NCBI RefSeq assembly: GCF_002878395.1
Contig: NC_061115.1
Coordinates: forward strand, 57,485,113-57,549,112
Source: Capsicum annuum
Lineage: Eukaryota > Streptophyta > Magnoliopsida > Solanales > Solanaceae
Length of the DNA: 64,000 nucleotides
Reading direction: 5' to 3'
Part shown: piece after piece, positions 1-11,284 of the stretch
How the letters are laid out: the number at the start of each line of letters is the position of its first letter
Numbering within the stretch: position 1 is the first letter of the stretch
Program-made: the position numbers and the translations under genes
The notes under the pieces: model-generated
What the model was told of the DNA's origin: nothing
Database searches by the model: none
Seen by the model: only the letters and a program-made list of their open reading frames with translations

Positions 1-83
1 GATATTAGTCATGGGTTAACTTGTGGTCCCTCAGGGTCATAAGCACCATATAGCGTTCTGGTTTAGCAAATCGAGGCATTACA
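1..83 (+). repeat. TekA 5' LTR, 3' tail only
   Basis: Positions 2-83 match 7731-7812, the end of the 3' LTR, with 9 mismatches and no gaps. It ends in CATTACA directly before the primer site. The rest of this LTR lies upstream of the window. Confidence 0.9.
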
Positions 84-87
84 AACT

Positions 88-100
88 TGGTATCAGAGCC
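88..100 (+). other. TekA primer binding site (tRNA-Met type)
   Basis: TGGTATCAGAGCC starts five bases after the LTR end. This is the usual complement of the initiator tRNA-Met 3' end, used to prime minus-strand DNA synthesis. Confidence 0.9.
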
Positions 101-303
101 TAAGGTTTAATAGAGTCCTAGGAAGTCTAAAAGCCACATCTAGTAGAGTCTTGTGCATGGGTGCGTTGCGCGCCACATTTATGTGCAAGAGGCTATGAGA
201 TATTTTAGGAACAGTTTCCCCTCTCTCAATATTCATGTCGTGCTAGTAAGCATAATCTCAAGTTAAACTCTCAGTCTAATCCGTTCTTCTCTTAATTCAG
301 AAT

Positions 304-1330
304 ATGCCTCCAGCCCTATCTTCATCCTAAAGATCTTTGGGCAAACATATTTCTCATGCGGATTTTAGGGCCACATTCAACACATTTTCTCAGTCTGTGG
401 CTACCCAAAATGAATGGCCACCAGTTATTTTGGCTTATCCAGTGGCCAACTCAGCCGCAGCTAAGATTTAGGACTTCATCCGAATGAATCCTCCATCTTT
501 CTTTGGGTTTAAGTCTGATAAAGACCCTCAAGAATTCATTGACTAAGTCTAGAAGGTCATAGATGTCATGGGAGTTACTTCTTGTTAGAGTGTTGAGTTA
601 GACGCATACCAGTTATAGGATGTTACTCGTACTTGGTACAAATAGTGGAAGTGTGAGAAGGTAGATGGTGCAGGTCCTATAGAGTGGAAGGGATTTTTCA
701 TTGCTTTCTTAGACAGATTCTTTCCCCAGCGCTGAGATGAGCAAGTTCATGTTAGGATTGAATAATAGCATAATAAATAACTGTAGGACTGCAATACTGA
801 ATAATGATATGACTTTAGCCAGGCTCATGACCCATGCTCAGCAAATATAGGAGTAGAAGATTAGGACTATGGAGAGGCAGAACAAGAGATTAAGATCAGG
901 CAGTTTCAGTTTTTCTTAACCCAAATCAGAAGGAGGAAACCGTTCACAGTTTCATCCTAAGCCAGGAGTTCTAGCTCCTTTCTCCGCCAGTGCCCCAGTT
1001 ATGAAATTTAGAGATGGCAACAGAGATTGAGAACCAGGCTCTAAGTCTCAGGGAAGTGTCAGTAGTTCCCGAACTAATCCCCTATGTCAGACTAAAGGTA
1101 AGAACTACAAGGGTACCTATAGAGCTGGTAGCGATGTTTGTTTCGGTTGTGGAAAGCCAGGCCACAAGATTAGAGAGTGTCCACATTCAGGTATACAGGG
1201 TCAGTAGAATCATTCCATAGCCTAGTTTAGTCACCCAAATCAGCACGGTGCCACTTTCAGTGCTGTTAGTGGGCAATGCCCAAATAGACTCTATGCTCTT
1301 CATACCCAACAGGATCAGGAAAATTCTCCT
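304..1330 (+). pseudogene. TekA gag (capsid/nucleocapsid), broken
   Basis: The likely start is the ATG at 304, whose frame meets a stop after eight codons. A gag-like stretch with the motif MNPPSFFGFKSDKDPQEFID lies near 485-545. A zinc knuckle CFGCGKPGHKIREC (CCHC, all four ligands present) lies at 1139-1180. These parts sit in different frames with several stops between them, many of them TAG or TAA where Gln or Trp would be expected. The protein would have formed the particle and bound RNA. The start is inferred by position and similarity of layout with the other Tekay-type elements here. Confidence 0.8.
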
Positions 1331-1960
1331 GATGTCATTACTGGTACGTTATAGATTTTTTATGTTCATGTTTACACTTTGCTAAATCCAGGTACATCTT
1401 TGTCTTTTGTTACTCCTTATATAGCAGGCGATTTCAAAATTAGTCTTGAAATTTTAGCAGATCCCTTTTCAATCTCTACCCCAGTGGGTAAAACCATCAT
1501 AGCTCAGTGGGTATACAGTAACTTCTCGGTTATGATATTTTGAAAAGCCACATCAGCAGATTTAGTCAAGTTATAGATGACTAATTTTGATGTCATTTTA
1601 GGCTTAGATTGGCTTCATTCATTCTATGCCATAATATACTGCAGAAATAGGATAGTTCAATTTCAGTTCCCGAATGAGCCCATCCTAGAGTGGAAAGGTA
1701 GTACTTCATTTTTCAGGGGTTAGCTTGTTTCCTACCTTCGGGCAAGGAAAATGATTTCTAAGGAATGTGTTTATCATCTCATTCATGTTAAAGACTCTGG
1801 TTCCGAATCTCCTAGCTTTGAATAAATCCCAGTGGTTAATGAATATTCCAATGTCTTTCCCTAAAATCTTCCAGGCATTCCTTCTAAAAGGGAAATAGAC
1901 TTCGGCATTTGCCTTATTCTAGATACTCAGCCTATTTCTATTCCGCCATACAGAATAGCA
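1331..1960 (+). pseudogene. TekA aspartic protease, broken
   Basis: The active-site region reads NPGTS at 1385-1399; retroelement proteases of this family normally have an Asp there, so the catalytic residue appears lost. The downstream landmark DVILGLDWLHSF starts at 1589. Stops occur in between. It would have cut the Gag-Pol polyprotein. Confidence 0.7.
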
Positions 1961-2700
1961 CCAGTAGAACTTAAAGAACTGAAGGATCAGTTGAAGGACC
2001 TCTTAGATAAGGGATTCACTAGACCCAATATTTCCCCGTATAGTGCACCAGTCTTATTCATGTGCAATAAAGCCGATTCTCTCAGGATGTGTATTGATTA
2101 CCATCAGCTCAACAAATTTATGGTCAAAAACAAGTATCCTCTTCCCAGAATAGATGACTTGTTTGACCAACTTTAAGGTGCCAATTATTTCTCTACGATA
2201 GACCTTAGATCAGGCTATCATCAGCTCAGAGTTAGAGAATATGACATCCCAAAGACAACTTTCCATACTCGATATGGTCACTTCAAATTTCTAGTTATGT
2301 CTTTTGGTCATAACAATGCCCCAGTTGCTTTCATGGACTTGATGAATCGTGTGTTCAAGAAGTACTTGGACATGTTTGTCATAGTCTTCATAGATAATAT
2401 CCTGGTCTATTCCCACACAGAGCGTGATCATTCAGACCATCTCAAAATTGTTCTTTAAACTCTCAGAGATCACTAGCTATTCACCAAATTCAGTAAGTTC
2501 AAGTTTTGGCAAAGGTCAGTAGTATTACTTAGCCATATTATTTCTAGTGATGGTATTAGAGTAGATCCTCAGAAGACCAAAGCGGTAGAAAACTGGCCTC
2601 GCCCTGTCTCTCCATCAGATATCAGGAGTTTCTTGGTATTACAGGAGGTTTGTTGAGGGATTTTCTTCTATTGCATCCCCCATGTCTAGATTGACTCAGA
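1961..2700 (+). pseudogene. TekA reverse transcriptase, broken
   Basis: An open stretch at 1991-2176 carries [20 protein letters not shown] and ends at a stop just after [10 protein letters not shown]. The domain continues with DLRSGYHQL and the MSFG-type block. The metal-binding motif is FIDN at 2387-2398, where family members normally have two adjacent Asp residues, so the last Asp is changed to Asn. Several stops follow. It would have copied element RNA into DNA. Confidence 0.85.
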
Positions 2701-3368
2701 AGAAGGTCAAGTTTTAGTGGTCAGATCTTTGCGAGAAGAGTTTTTAGGAATTGAAGACTCGACTCTCCTCAGCTCCAGTCTTAGCTCTTCCAGATGGTTC
2801 AGATGGGTTCGTAGTATACTGTGATACATCCAGAGTAGGTTTGGGTTGTGTCCTCATGCAACATGGTAAGGTCGTAGCCTACACCTCCAGGCAGTTAAAG
2901 CCCCATGGAAAGAATTATCCTACTCATGATCTTGAGTTAGCAGCCGTAGTATATGCCTTGAAGATTTTAAGGCATTATCTATACGGAGTTCATGTAGATG
3001 TCTTCACAAATCATAAAAGTCTCCAATATGTCTTTTCTCAGAAAGATCTCAATCTTCATCAGAGAAGGTGTTTAGATCTCTTGAAAGATTATAACTTGAA
3101 TGTCTTTTATCATTTGGGAAAGGCCAACGTTGTGGCCGACGCTCTCAGTAGACTCTTCATAGGTAGTGTTTCTCACGTTAAGGATAGCAAGAATAAAATA
3201 GCTCAGGAAATCCATCAACTTTCCAAACTAGGTGTTTTCTTAGTCGATTCCTCAGAGGGTGGTGTATGTGTTCAGGATAGTTCAGAGTTATCTCTAGTTT
3301 TTGAGGTGAAAGAAAAGCAAGACAGGGATCTTAGCCTTGTCAAGATAAAAGAGTTAGTTCAAAATTAG
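2701..3368 (+). pseudogene. TekA RNase H and linker to integrase
   Basis: A 205-residue open frame (2751-3368) covers most of RNase H. It contains [41 protein letters not shown] and [12 protein letters not shown]. Three acidic catalytic positions are kept, but FTNHKSL has Asn where the family has Asp. The frame ends at 3368, before the integrase zinc-binding part. It is the longest intact piece of TekA apart from the integrase core. Confidence 0.85.
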
Positions 3369-4760
3369 AAAGTAGAGGTTTTCTCCTAAGGGGGAGATGG
3401 TGTCATTCATTGTCAGGGTCGTCTCTGTGTTCCAGGTGTAGATGATTTAAAGCAGTGAATTCTTGCAGAAGTTCATACTGTGTGATACTCGATTCATCTA
3501 GGGGCCACTAAGATGTACCACGACCTATGGGAGATCTATTGGTGGAGTGGAATGAAGAGAGATGTTAGAGAATTTGTGGCTAAGTTCCATACATGTCAGT
3601 AGGTTAAAATAGAGCATCAAAAACCTAGTGGTTCCATCCAGGATTGCACCATTCCTACTTGGAAGTGGGAAGAAGTCAACATGGACTTCGTGACGGGTTT
3701 GCCTCATACTAGTCATCAGCATGATTCAGTTTGGGTTATTATAGATAAAATGACCAAGTCAGCCTATTTTTTTCCATTCCATACCTTTTATTCAGCCGAG
3801 GATTATGCCAAACTCTATATCAGGGAGTTGGTCAGATTACACGATATTCCATTATCTTTTATCTCAGAAAGAGGTACCCAGTTTACCTCTCACTTCTGGA
3901 AAGCATTCCAAAAGGGTCTTGGTACACAAGTTTATCTCAGCATAACTTTTTATCCTCAGACATATGGTCAAGCAGAAAGGACCATTCAGACTCTTGAAAA
4001 TATGCTAAGGGCGTGTGCAATTGATTTCAAGGGATGTTGGGATGACCACTTGCCTTTGATTGAGTTTACATACAGTAATAGCTATCATTCTAGTATTAAA
4101 ATAGCTCCATTTAAAGATCTCTATGGTAGGAGGTACAGGTCTCCAATTAGGTGGTTCAAAGTTAGTAAGGCCTCATTCATAGGGCCTGACTTAGTATTCG
4201 ATGCCTTAGAGAAATTCCAGTTAATTGGAGAAAGACTTTGGCCTGATCAGAGCCAACAAAAGTCATATGCTGATGTTCGTAGAAAGGATATTGAGTTCGA
4301 GGTTGATGACTATGTCTATCTAAAGATCTCTCCCATGAAGGGAGTGAAGCATTTCGGTAAAAAGGAAAAGCTCAGTCCCTGATATATCGGTCCCTTCAAG
4401 ATTCTCAGTCGCTTAGGCAAGGTAGCTTATGATCTCAAATTGCCTTCAGATCTAGCCTTAGTTCATCCAGTCTTTCATGTCTCTTTGCTCAAGAATTGTA
4501 TAGGTGATCCATCAATCGTAGTCCCTATTCAAACCATTAAATTTAGAACAGTCTCTTTTATGAGGAAATTCTGGTCAAAATTTTAGACTATCATATTTGT
4601 AGACTGAGGAATAAAGAAGTCCCTCTAGTCAAAGTTCTTTGGCAAAATCATTCCATTGACGGAGCTACTTTGGAAGCAGAAGCAGACATGTGTACCAAGT
4701 ATCCTCACATTTTCTCCACCAATCTAGATCAAGCTCAATGTAACAGTTCTCCTTCAGCTT
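3369..4760 (+). pseudogene. TekA integrase with C-terminal chromodomain, broken
   Basis: The zinc-binding region near 3470-3605 keeps its His residues, but the first Cys of the CxxC pair reads Phe (KFHTCQ). An open frame at 3681-4382 holds the core: WVIIDKMTKSAYF (first Asp), FISERGTQFTS (second catalytic Asp replaced by Glu) and YGQAERTIQ (Glu kept). After a stop, HPVFHVSLLKN is followed by a chromodomain tail, GATLEAEADMCTKYPHIF, at 4661-4714. The enzyme would join element DNA to the chromosome; chromodomains in this clade are thought to steer insertion to heterochromatin. Confidence 0.85.
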
Positions 4761-5128
4761 ATTCAGTTTCCCGTTCAGTATTCTATACCACTTGGTATTC
4801 AGTTCATGCTCACGTTTCATCATAAATTTTGTATCAATTACCATTGCATATTCATTCATGCATTCATGTATTAGTCTAGTATATAATCATGCATCAAATA
4901 TGCATTCTCATTGGGAGAACTCAGTTATCAGAAATCTCTGTTATGCATTCATGAATCAGTTATTCATACATCCGATATGCATGTCCAGTATGATATGCTT
5001 AGCATATCAGTCATGTCAATCATGAGATTATGTTCTAGTAGTGTATGTCTTGCACGTACTCCAGTTTATCATCTATCCCCATTTCAGTCAGTCTCATTCG
5101 AGGACGAATGTTTCCAAAGGGGAGATAT
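4761..5128 (+). other. TekA 3' untranslated region and polypurine tract
   Basis: There is no coding domain here. It ends with GAGGACGAATGTTTCC followed by the purine run AAAGGGGAGA (5116-5125), three bases before the LTR. This is the standard plus-strand primer position. The short open frames in this stretch look like chance. Confidence 0.75.
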
Positions 5129-5425
5129 TGTAATACCCTATATATTTCTAAGCTAGAAAATAAAATGTTGTTCCTACACATAAAACCTCCTATCGTGAGA
5201 TTCATATTGGAGTATGTAAATTAGGATGAGTATCCTAGTGATAATAGAGCTTATGATGTGTTAAGCATGTTCATAAGAGTCACTTAGAGTAAGCCAAGCT
5301 AAGAACTATTGAATCCACAAAGTTTTCATGTGTGATTTCACATAGGCCATATTTGAAAGATAATAAATTGGTTTATAGGTGGTTTTTTGTCATCTTTATA
5401 CCCTCCAAATTTTATAAAATTGAAT

Positions 5426-5483
5426 AATCTTTCCATCGATACCAAGTTCGCCTAAAACGGACACCCAGTGAAGAAGTTATGGC
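5426..5483 (+). repeat. Conserved LTR block, TekA copy
   Basis: Runs from AATCTTTCCATCG to GAAGTTATGGCG. It is recognisably the same block as at 29962-30020, 38951-39010 and 62912-62970 although the surrounding LTRs are diverged. Confidence 0.7.
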
Positions 5484-5717
5484 GATTTAAAGTTTCAGCA
5501 GCGTCATTTCAGTCAGTGGCGCATCGCACTGTAAGCCAAAATGATGTTTGTCAATTTCTAGTGTCTCTCCATTATTCCACCGCATGGAGGTGAGTTTCCA
5601 AATAACAAACGGTGGTCAACGCGATATCTCTGCGTCACGCCGGAGGCCCAAATCGGGTAATTTTCATAGAAATTAAATGACGCATCTAGAGGGGTATTTT
5701 GGTCATCTTCCTACACC

Positions 5718-5727
5718 TATATATATT
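5718..5727 (+). promoter_or_regulatory. Candidate TATA box in TekA 3' LTR
   Basis: TATATATATT lies about 590 bp into the LTR in a short pyrimidine-rich context. This is a plausible U3/R promoter for the element. It is inferred from sequence only. Confidence 0.4.
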
Positions 5728-7812
5728 CCATAAACATGGAATTAAGACCTTATTTTACCAAAACATACTCTTTCTCTCAAAATCCTCTCAAGAACACATT
5801 AGGGTTTTCAAGTTCAAGCAAATTTCTCCATCAATCATCAAGAATCTCCCCTCTAAGGTATTCGTAGTGTTCATCTATGGAACCATTTCATTCATAGAGA
5901 TCAAGAACCATGTTTTAACTATTATATTGTGATTTTGTTGTTTTGTTATGACCATATACATGCTGATTATTGTTGTTTAAGTTTCAATATGATATCTAAA
6001 GGTGTTTTCATAAAGTATATGTATTCGTTAGTTGAAATCCATGAACTTTATGTGGTTTAAAATGAGGAAATTCATGAAAACACACCTAAGCTAAAAGAAT
6101 TCATGCAAAGTGTTTAATAAAAGGCCTAGGATGATAGAATTCATGTCCTATGATTTAATAGTGCTTAAATGACAAGTCCATGCTCTATGCTCTATGATTT
6201 CACATGAATTCCACGTGATTGATATGCATCGTTGTTGTGATATGGATTGAGAATTATGTTAAATCTATGAAAGTATACACATGTTGTTTGAATTTCTCTT
6301 CCATACATAAGATATTAAGAACTATGGTTAGTGTGAAATCCCCTACTTACGATATGCTTAATTATGGACAACAATTTTATGATCAAGTCAGTTATATGTG
6401 TCAATTTCCTTCCATCGAGTCCTGGGGGTACTTGTACCCGAAAAATATAGCTGTGTGCCTAGATCCATATCATTTTATCATGATAATCTCAGTCAAGCCA
6501 TGATCTATAGAACTTAGTCAGTCATGTGACTCAGGAAATCTCAGAAATCTCATGATCTCAATAAATCCTCAAATAGTAGTACTATTCCGTTAGTCCACAA
6601 AAGTCAGTTACTCAGTCCATGTATAGTCAGTTAAATCATGTTTAGTTTCTTCAGATGGGAGTATAAGTTAGCATCGAGTGAACCCAAGGATGGGAGATCA
6701 ACTGCCAGTTTAGGGTGTGATTCTTAGTAGTCATCCTTGTGTTCCAGAACTATGTAGCCAGCATAGGTTGATTCATCTTAACTTGCCCGATTAGGTTTGA
6801 TGAGGTGGCTTAACCTATCAGTTTATGATTCCTACCATTCTCATTTAAGTACCTTCTAGCTAAGAGTCACTCACAGCTGTCCTTACCAGTGGTGCGGTAT
6901 TGACATCCTTCCAGTCGGGGAAGAGATTGGACCCCAACCTAGCTATATGCATTATTGGGGCATGTCGGTTAAACAACTACCTCCCACAATTTTAGTATCA
7001 GTCTCAGTAAAAGAACTCAGATAGTTCTTCAAGATATCAGGACTATCAGATACAGTCAATTCAGTCATAGTATGGAACTCAGGTAGTTCCCTCAAATTCA
7101 GGACCGTCAGACATAGTCATCCATATATTCAGAATTCCAATATCAGTCATGTTGGATAACAGTAAACCATGTATTAGCGTACAGATCTAGATATCACGTA
7201 TTCACAATCTCAGTTACTATGTATGCATGCTTGCACTCTCACGTTCATATTAGTCAGTCAGTTAGCATTGATCATGCATGTAAACTCTTTTGCATTTAGC
7301 CTACCCCACTCATATTCTCAGTTCTTTAATTTTTACTAACGTATTTGTGCTATGGTGTTTTATTTTATGTTATACCATAGGTTCAGAGTCACGAGTTCCA
7401 GATCAGCAGTAGCAGTAGCATTCCAGTACATAGAGTGGCAGTGAGTCCTCATCCATCTGAGGATGATATTATTTTTTTCATTCATTATTTCTTTTTAGTT
7501 TTGTTAGACGGAGTTAATTGGAGACATGTTCCTTCAACTCCTTATTTCAGATAGTATTTAAAGGCTTTCAGATTTAGTTCAGATTTTAGATTCATCTTTC
7601 AGTTGTTTTGGGTATTTATTACCCTATATGGATGTTATTATTTATCAGATATTCTATTTAGTTGAACCTTATGGCCTATTGTTCATATTTTCTGCATTCT
7701 ACAAGTATATTATGCAGTGTACAGGTACAAATATCAGTCATGGGTTAGCTTGTGGTCCCTCGGAGTCATAAGCACCATGTAGCATTCCGGTTTAGCAAAT
7801 CAGGGCATTACA

Positions 7813-8788
7813 ACTCTTAGCCTAAAAGACCGACCAAATGATAATAAGTATCCCTTGATCACTATTTAAACCTAAAGTGACGTATTTTCTAATTTTAACC
7901 TTTTCACCTTTTCATTTCAGTTATAGTGAACTAGTTTTGGTCCTAGTCCTTCCTAAGACATTGTGTACCTCAACTCAGGAAATTTTAAGTTGAGGGTGGC
8001 TATCATAGGGGTGTGTAGTTGAAGATGAGTATGAAGAAGATATTAAATAAAAGAAGAATACAGTAGGATTGGATGTGGTGGGAAAATGTATAAAAAATAA
8101 GATAAAATTAAGTAATATATTCAAATAATAAGGAAAACCACACCCAACTTAAATAGTAATAAAGGAGAAAAATGGTGAATAAAAAAATCATGGTTAAGTA
8201 GTGGAGCCAAAAATGTAAGTGTAGTGTCAAGGAGAGGTGAGTCACTATTTTTTATATGTACCATACCTGCCCCTAATTCTACATTACAAGCCAAGAAAAG
8301 TCCTATAGTGATCCAAGTCTAACTATTAAAAAAACTAAGGCGTAGAAAATAAGGGCAAGCCTATGTTATTTTAGGCACATTGTTTGAACTTCTTTGTGAG
8401 CATGAGTTCTTTGATGTAGTCCTAGTTTTGATATACATTATGATACTGTGAGAATTGGAACATACTTGTTAAGAGGGTACAGGGGTTGTATTATTAACTA
8501 CTTATTTGTTCGAGTAATGTCATCTGCATACATGCTTGGTTTTTTGTTTCTAATCTGATGTCATCACTTGATTCATTTAGTGTTATGACATTGTGCTGCA
8601 TGTATACAGACATTGGCCTTAAAAGTTGTGAATAAGAAGGGAGGGGTGTGTGTGTGTTCAAAGTTAAGCTAAAATGAATAAATTGATTTTGTAGGTACCT
8701 TAGGTTTCTCTTAGTTAAGCATCGTGTTTTCCGATTATGTGTTAATTGCTTGAGGACATGTAAATGTTCTATGTTGAGAGTATTGATG
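7813..8788 (+). other. AthL 3' untranslated region
   Basis: No convincing open frame. The text resembles Athila 3' UTRs (family knowledge): a GGGCAAGCCTATGTTATTTT stretch near 8353, and TTGCTTGAGGACATG followed by TATGTTGAGAGTATTGATG just before the LTR. A GT-rich run lies near 8645-8660. Confidence 0.55.
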
Positions 8789-9193
8789 TGACATGGTATA
8801 ATGGAACTTTTGATTCTTAAAACAAGGAAATTGTGCAGAACTTAGGTATTCTTGTTAGATATAATGTTTATTTGTGTTGATTTTGCTGGAAAATATGGTT
8901 TGGAGCAAAGACTGAGAAAAAAGGACAAAGAGTTACTGAAAGAGTTACCTATGAGTCAGGCTATGACTCATGGGTAGTACCTATGATTCGTAGGTTGAGT
9001 TCTGAAGATTGATTTTGTATTTGAGTTCTACTAGATTACCCATGACACATAGGTGCAACCCACGCTCGTGGGTTGAATCATGAGTTGAAGATCTGAAAAG
9101 TGAAGAGGTGCTCTGATCTCCACAACTACTCGTGGGTTATACTTATGACTAAGCCTAGGAATCATAAGTTGATGCTGACTCTGGTTTCTTACA
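8789..9193 (+). repeat. AthL 3' LTR, first part
   Basis: Starts near TGACATGG (8789; exact base uncertain). It contains three palindromic modules beginning at about 8945, 9036 and 9126. It matches the start of the AthR 5' LTR (AACTTAGGTAT is common to both) and is interrupted at 9193 by TekB. Confidence 0.7.
9189..9193. repeat. Target site duplication of TekB
   Basis: TTACA precedes TekB here and CTACA follows it at 17045-17049. Five bases with one mismatch fits an old Ty3 insertion, and it explains why the AthL LTR reads through once TekB is removed. Confidence 0.75.
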
Positions 9194-11148
9194 TTTCACG
9201 ACCCAGACCATGGCATGGACGTGATGGGTATCTTAAGTCCACATTGTACCCGAGTCCACCCCCTTAATCCAGCCTCAAGAGTACATTAAAATAATAACCA
9301 TAATAACAATGCGGAAGCTAATAAATAGTAATAAGAAGATGGATAAATGACTCAAAGAAACTAAGTATCAAAACAATTAACAAACAACTCATATCTATCC
9401 ACAATAGCTTCTAAAACTAGAATACAAAATAGGTCGGGACATGCCTCCGACCATGACTAAAAGAATCCAAAAATACTATGTCAAAATAAAAGAATATGGA
9501 AATGATAAGACATTCGAAGAATAGAGGCTCACCACTTCACAGCTACTCGGCACACGTGTTAATCCACCAAATGTTGCACAGGGGTAAAATAAGTATGAAA
9601 CCCTATATTATGAAACACTGTAGCGTTTGAAGACGTTAGCGGGGTGAGCTCTAGCATCTAACTTAAGGTATATGATAACATAATGCCATGTCCAAAATCA
9701 TTCCAAAACCATATGCACACATTTATATATATAAAAATATAAGATGTTGGGATAGGAAACAAGGTTTAAGCATAAGCTTTTAAAATCATTAACCTAGATT
9801 GTGTAGCTCTAACCGTCTTAAAAACACTCATGATCTATATGGGTCCAACTTCTCTCACTGAAAGGGACCAAATACATGTTAGTCGCATAATTTGAGAAGT
9901 CCAAGAAAAATCAAGGAAATCCATGACCCCAAGTCAATCCAAGGTACATATATATCAAGTGTGAACTATGCACACAGTCATGAAGACCCTCACACTGGGA
10001 AACATAGTTTGTAGTATCAGTCCCTCGGGACCACCACCTTCCATGGCGAGTTTCACAACCCCATTTAAGCCCAATTAAAACACTTGCACATAAACCCATA
10101 CATTTAAAAAAGGAGTTATTTTCCAAGGCATTAACAGTTTGGTATTGTCATACCAATTTATCTTGCAAGCTAATCCATGTGAGATGGGGGAATTCATGAG
10201 CCTAATCTGCCTATCTAATCCAAGGCCCTCATTTTACTCCTAAGCTCCTATTTAAAATCAATCCATGGCCTCCGAGGCCTTTCAAAAGCATTTATATTCC
10301 ATTAACCTTTTATGCAATGCAAGGTTTCAAAAGTGCAGTAATTTATGCATATATCCATGTTTCAAACCAATTTCAAAATTTTGGTTAAGGTTAAAGCCAA
10401 TCCCAAACCACTAAACCATAAAATTTGGGGACACCCATGTTCCCCATTCCAATTCCCACACACATGCATTCATTTAGTTCAAAACAAGGAGAATAAAGCA
10501 TAAATAATCAATTCAAAACCGTGGGGATTCAATTCATGTAATAACTATTCCAAACCCCTCAACCCATAGTCAAAATCCAACAATTAAACCACATGGATAA
10601 CAATTAAATAAATGTTTTTGCATAAAATCAATTTAGGGAACAGATACATTCTTGAAACACATAAGAATTTGTAATCAATTTAAAGCTCGAAGCCACGATG
10701 ATGAATTCTATATGGAACCCTTGAGTTTTTCTTGGATTTTGAGTTTGATAGTGAAAGGGGATAATTTGATCTTTGAAGACTAAAGGAAATAAACTTATTT
10801 TATGTTTAAGGATCGTACAAGGGTGAAAAGACCAAAAATGCCTCACCCCAAGTAAATAAAACAAAACTGCATGAAAATTATGCCATAGCGTGGCACACCA
10901 ATTTTCCATTCCAATATAGCGAAGGTTATCCTTTGTGCCACGCCAATATCACAAAGGGTAACCTCCATGACATGGCAAAACTGTGGAGGCTCACTACCTT
11001 AATGTTCTAAATTATCTCGAACCCTTTCTAATAATTTTAAAACATTTCTGGAACACCCTTTTAACATCCCTAAACTTAATTCAAATGAAAAATCATTGTT
11101 TTGAACACAGGAAGGTAAAACAATGATGGAAATTGTAAGGGTCTTACA
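9194..11148 (-). repeat. TekB 3' LTR (1955 bp)
   Basis: On the minus strand it begins TGTAAGACCC at 11148 and ends near 9194. Its outer parts match the other LTR at 16185-17044: GACCATGGCATGGACG versus GGCCTGGCCATGACGG at one end, and a shared CCATAAAATTTGGGGA later. Its first bases on this side (TTTCACG) differ from the other copy (TGTCATG), so the terminal dinucleotide is mutated. GC-rich palindromic words sit near 10855-10990. Confidence 0.85.
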
Positions 11149-11162
11149 TTATCCCCTTCGTA
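11149..11162 (-). other. TekB polypurine tract
   Basis: On the minus strand GAAGGGGATAA lies immediately before the 3' LTR start, as expected for plus-strand priming. Confidence 0.75.
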
Positions 11163-11284
11163 AGGGACACTTTTTCTATGAGAATAGCAAGAATGCACCA
11201 GAATTAAATGATAAACTCAGAAATTGACAAGAGGAGAATGAAACTCATACCTTAAGGTCTTTCATCAAACCCGAGGAACAAGAA

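Larger units (their letters stand above)
1..7812 (+). mobile_element. TekA: Ty3/Gypsy chromovirus-type (Tekay/Del-like) LTR retrotransposon
   Basis: Nearly complete element. It shows the tail of a 5' LTR, a tRNA-Met type primer site, decayed gag, protease, RT, RNase H, integrase and chromodomain in that order, a polypurine tract, and a full 3' LTR. The last 82 bases of the two LTRs align without gaps, with 9 differences. Gene order and the C-terminal chromodomain place it in the chromovirus branch; the long LTR beginning TGTAATACCC and the Met primer site suggest the Tekay/Del lineage (family knowledge). Many in-frame stops and frameshifts make it non-autonomous today. The 5' flank is outside the window, so the target duplication cannot be tested; the five bases after the 3' LTR are ACTCT. 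It sits in the 3' UTR of AthL. Confidence 0.9.
5129..7812 (+). repeat. TekA 3' LTR (2684 bp)
   Basis: Begins TGTAATACCC right after the polypurine tract and ends CATTACA at 7812, matching the 5' LTR tail. It holds the shared 60-nt block (5426-5483), a GC-rich palindromic stretch (about 5490-5650) and a candidate TATA box. soloA (36620-39139) and the TekI LTR (27771-30283) have the same layout in the other orientation. Confidence 0.9.

Noticed and set aside
88..100. tRNA gene suggested by the Met-like sequence
   Set aside because: Only the 13-base primer site is present; no cloverleaf can be formed. The same holds at 16168, 39970 and 50244.
3525..3722. Minus-strand open frame within TekA integrase
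   Set aside because: Antisense of the integrase zinc-binding and core region; no independent motif.
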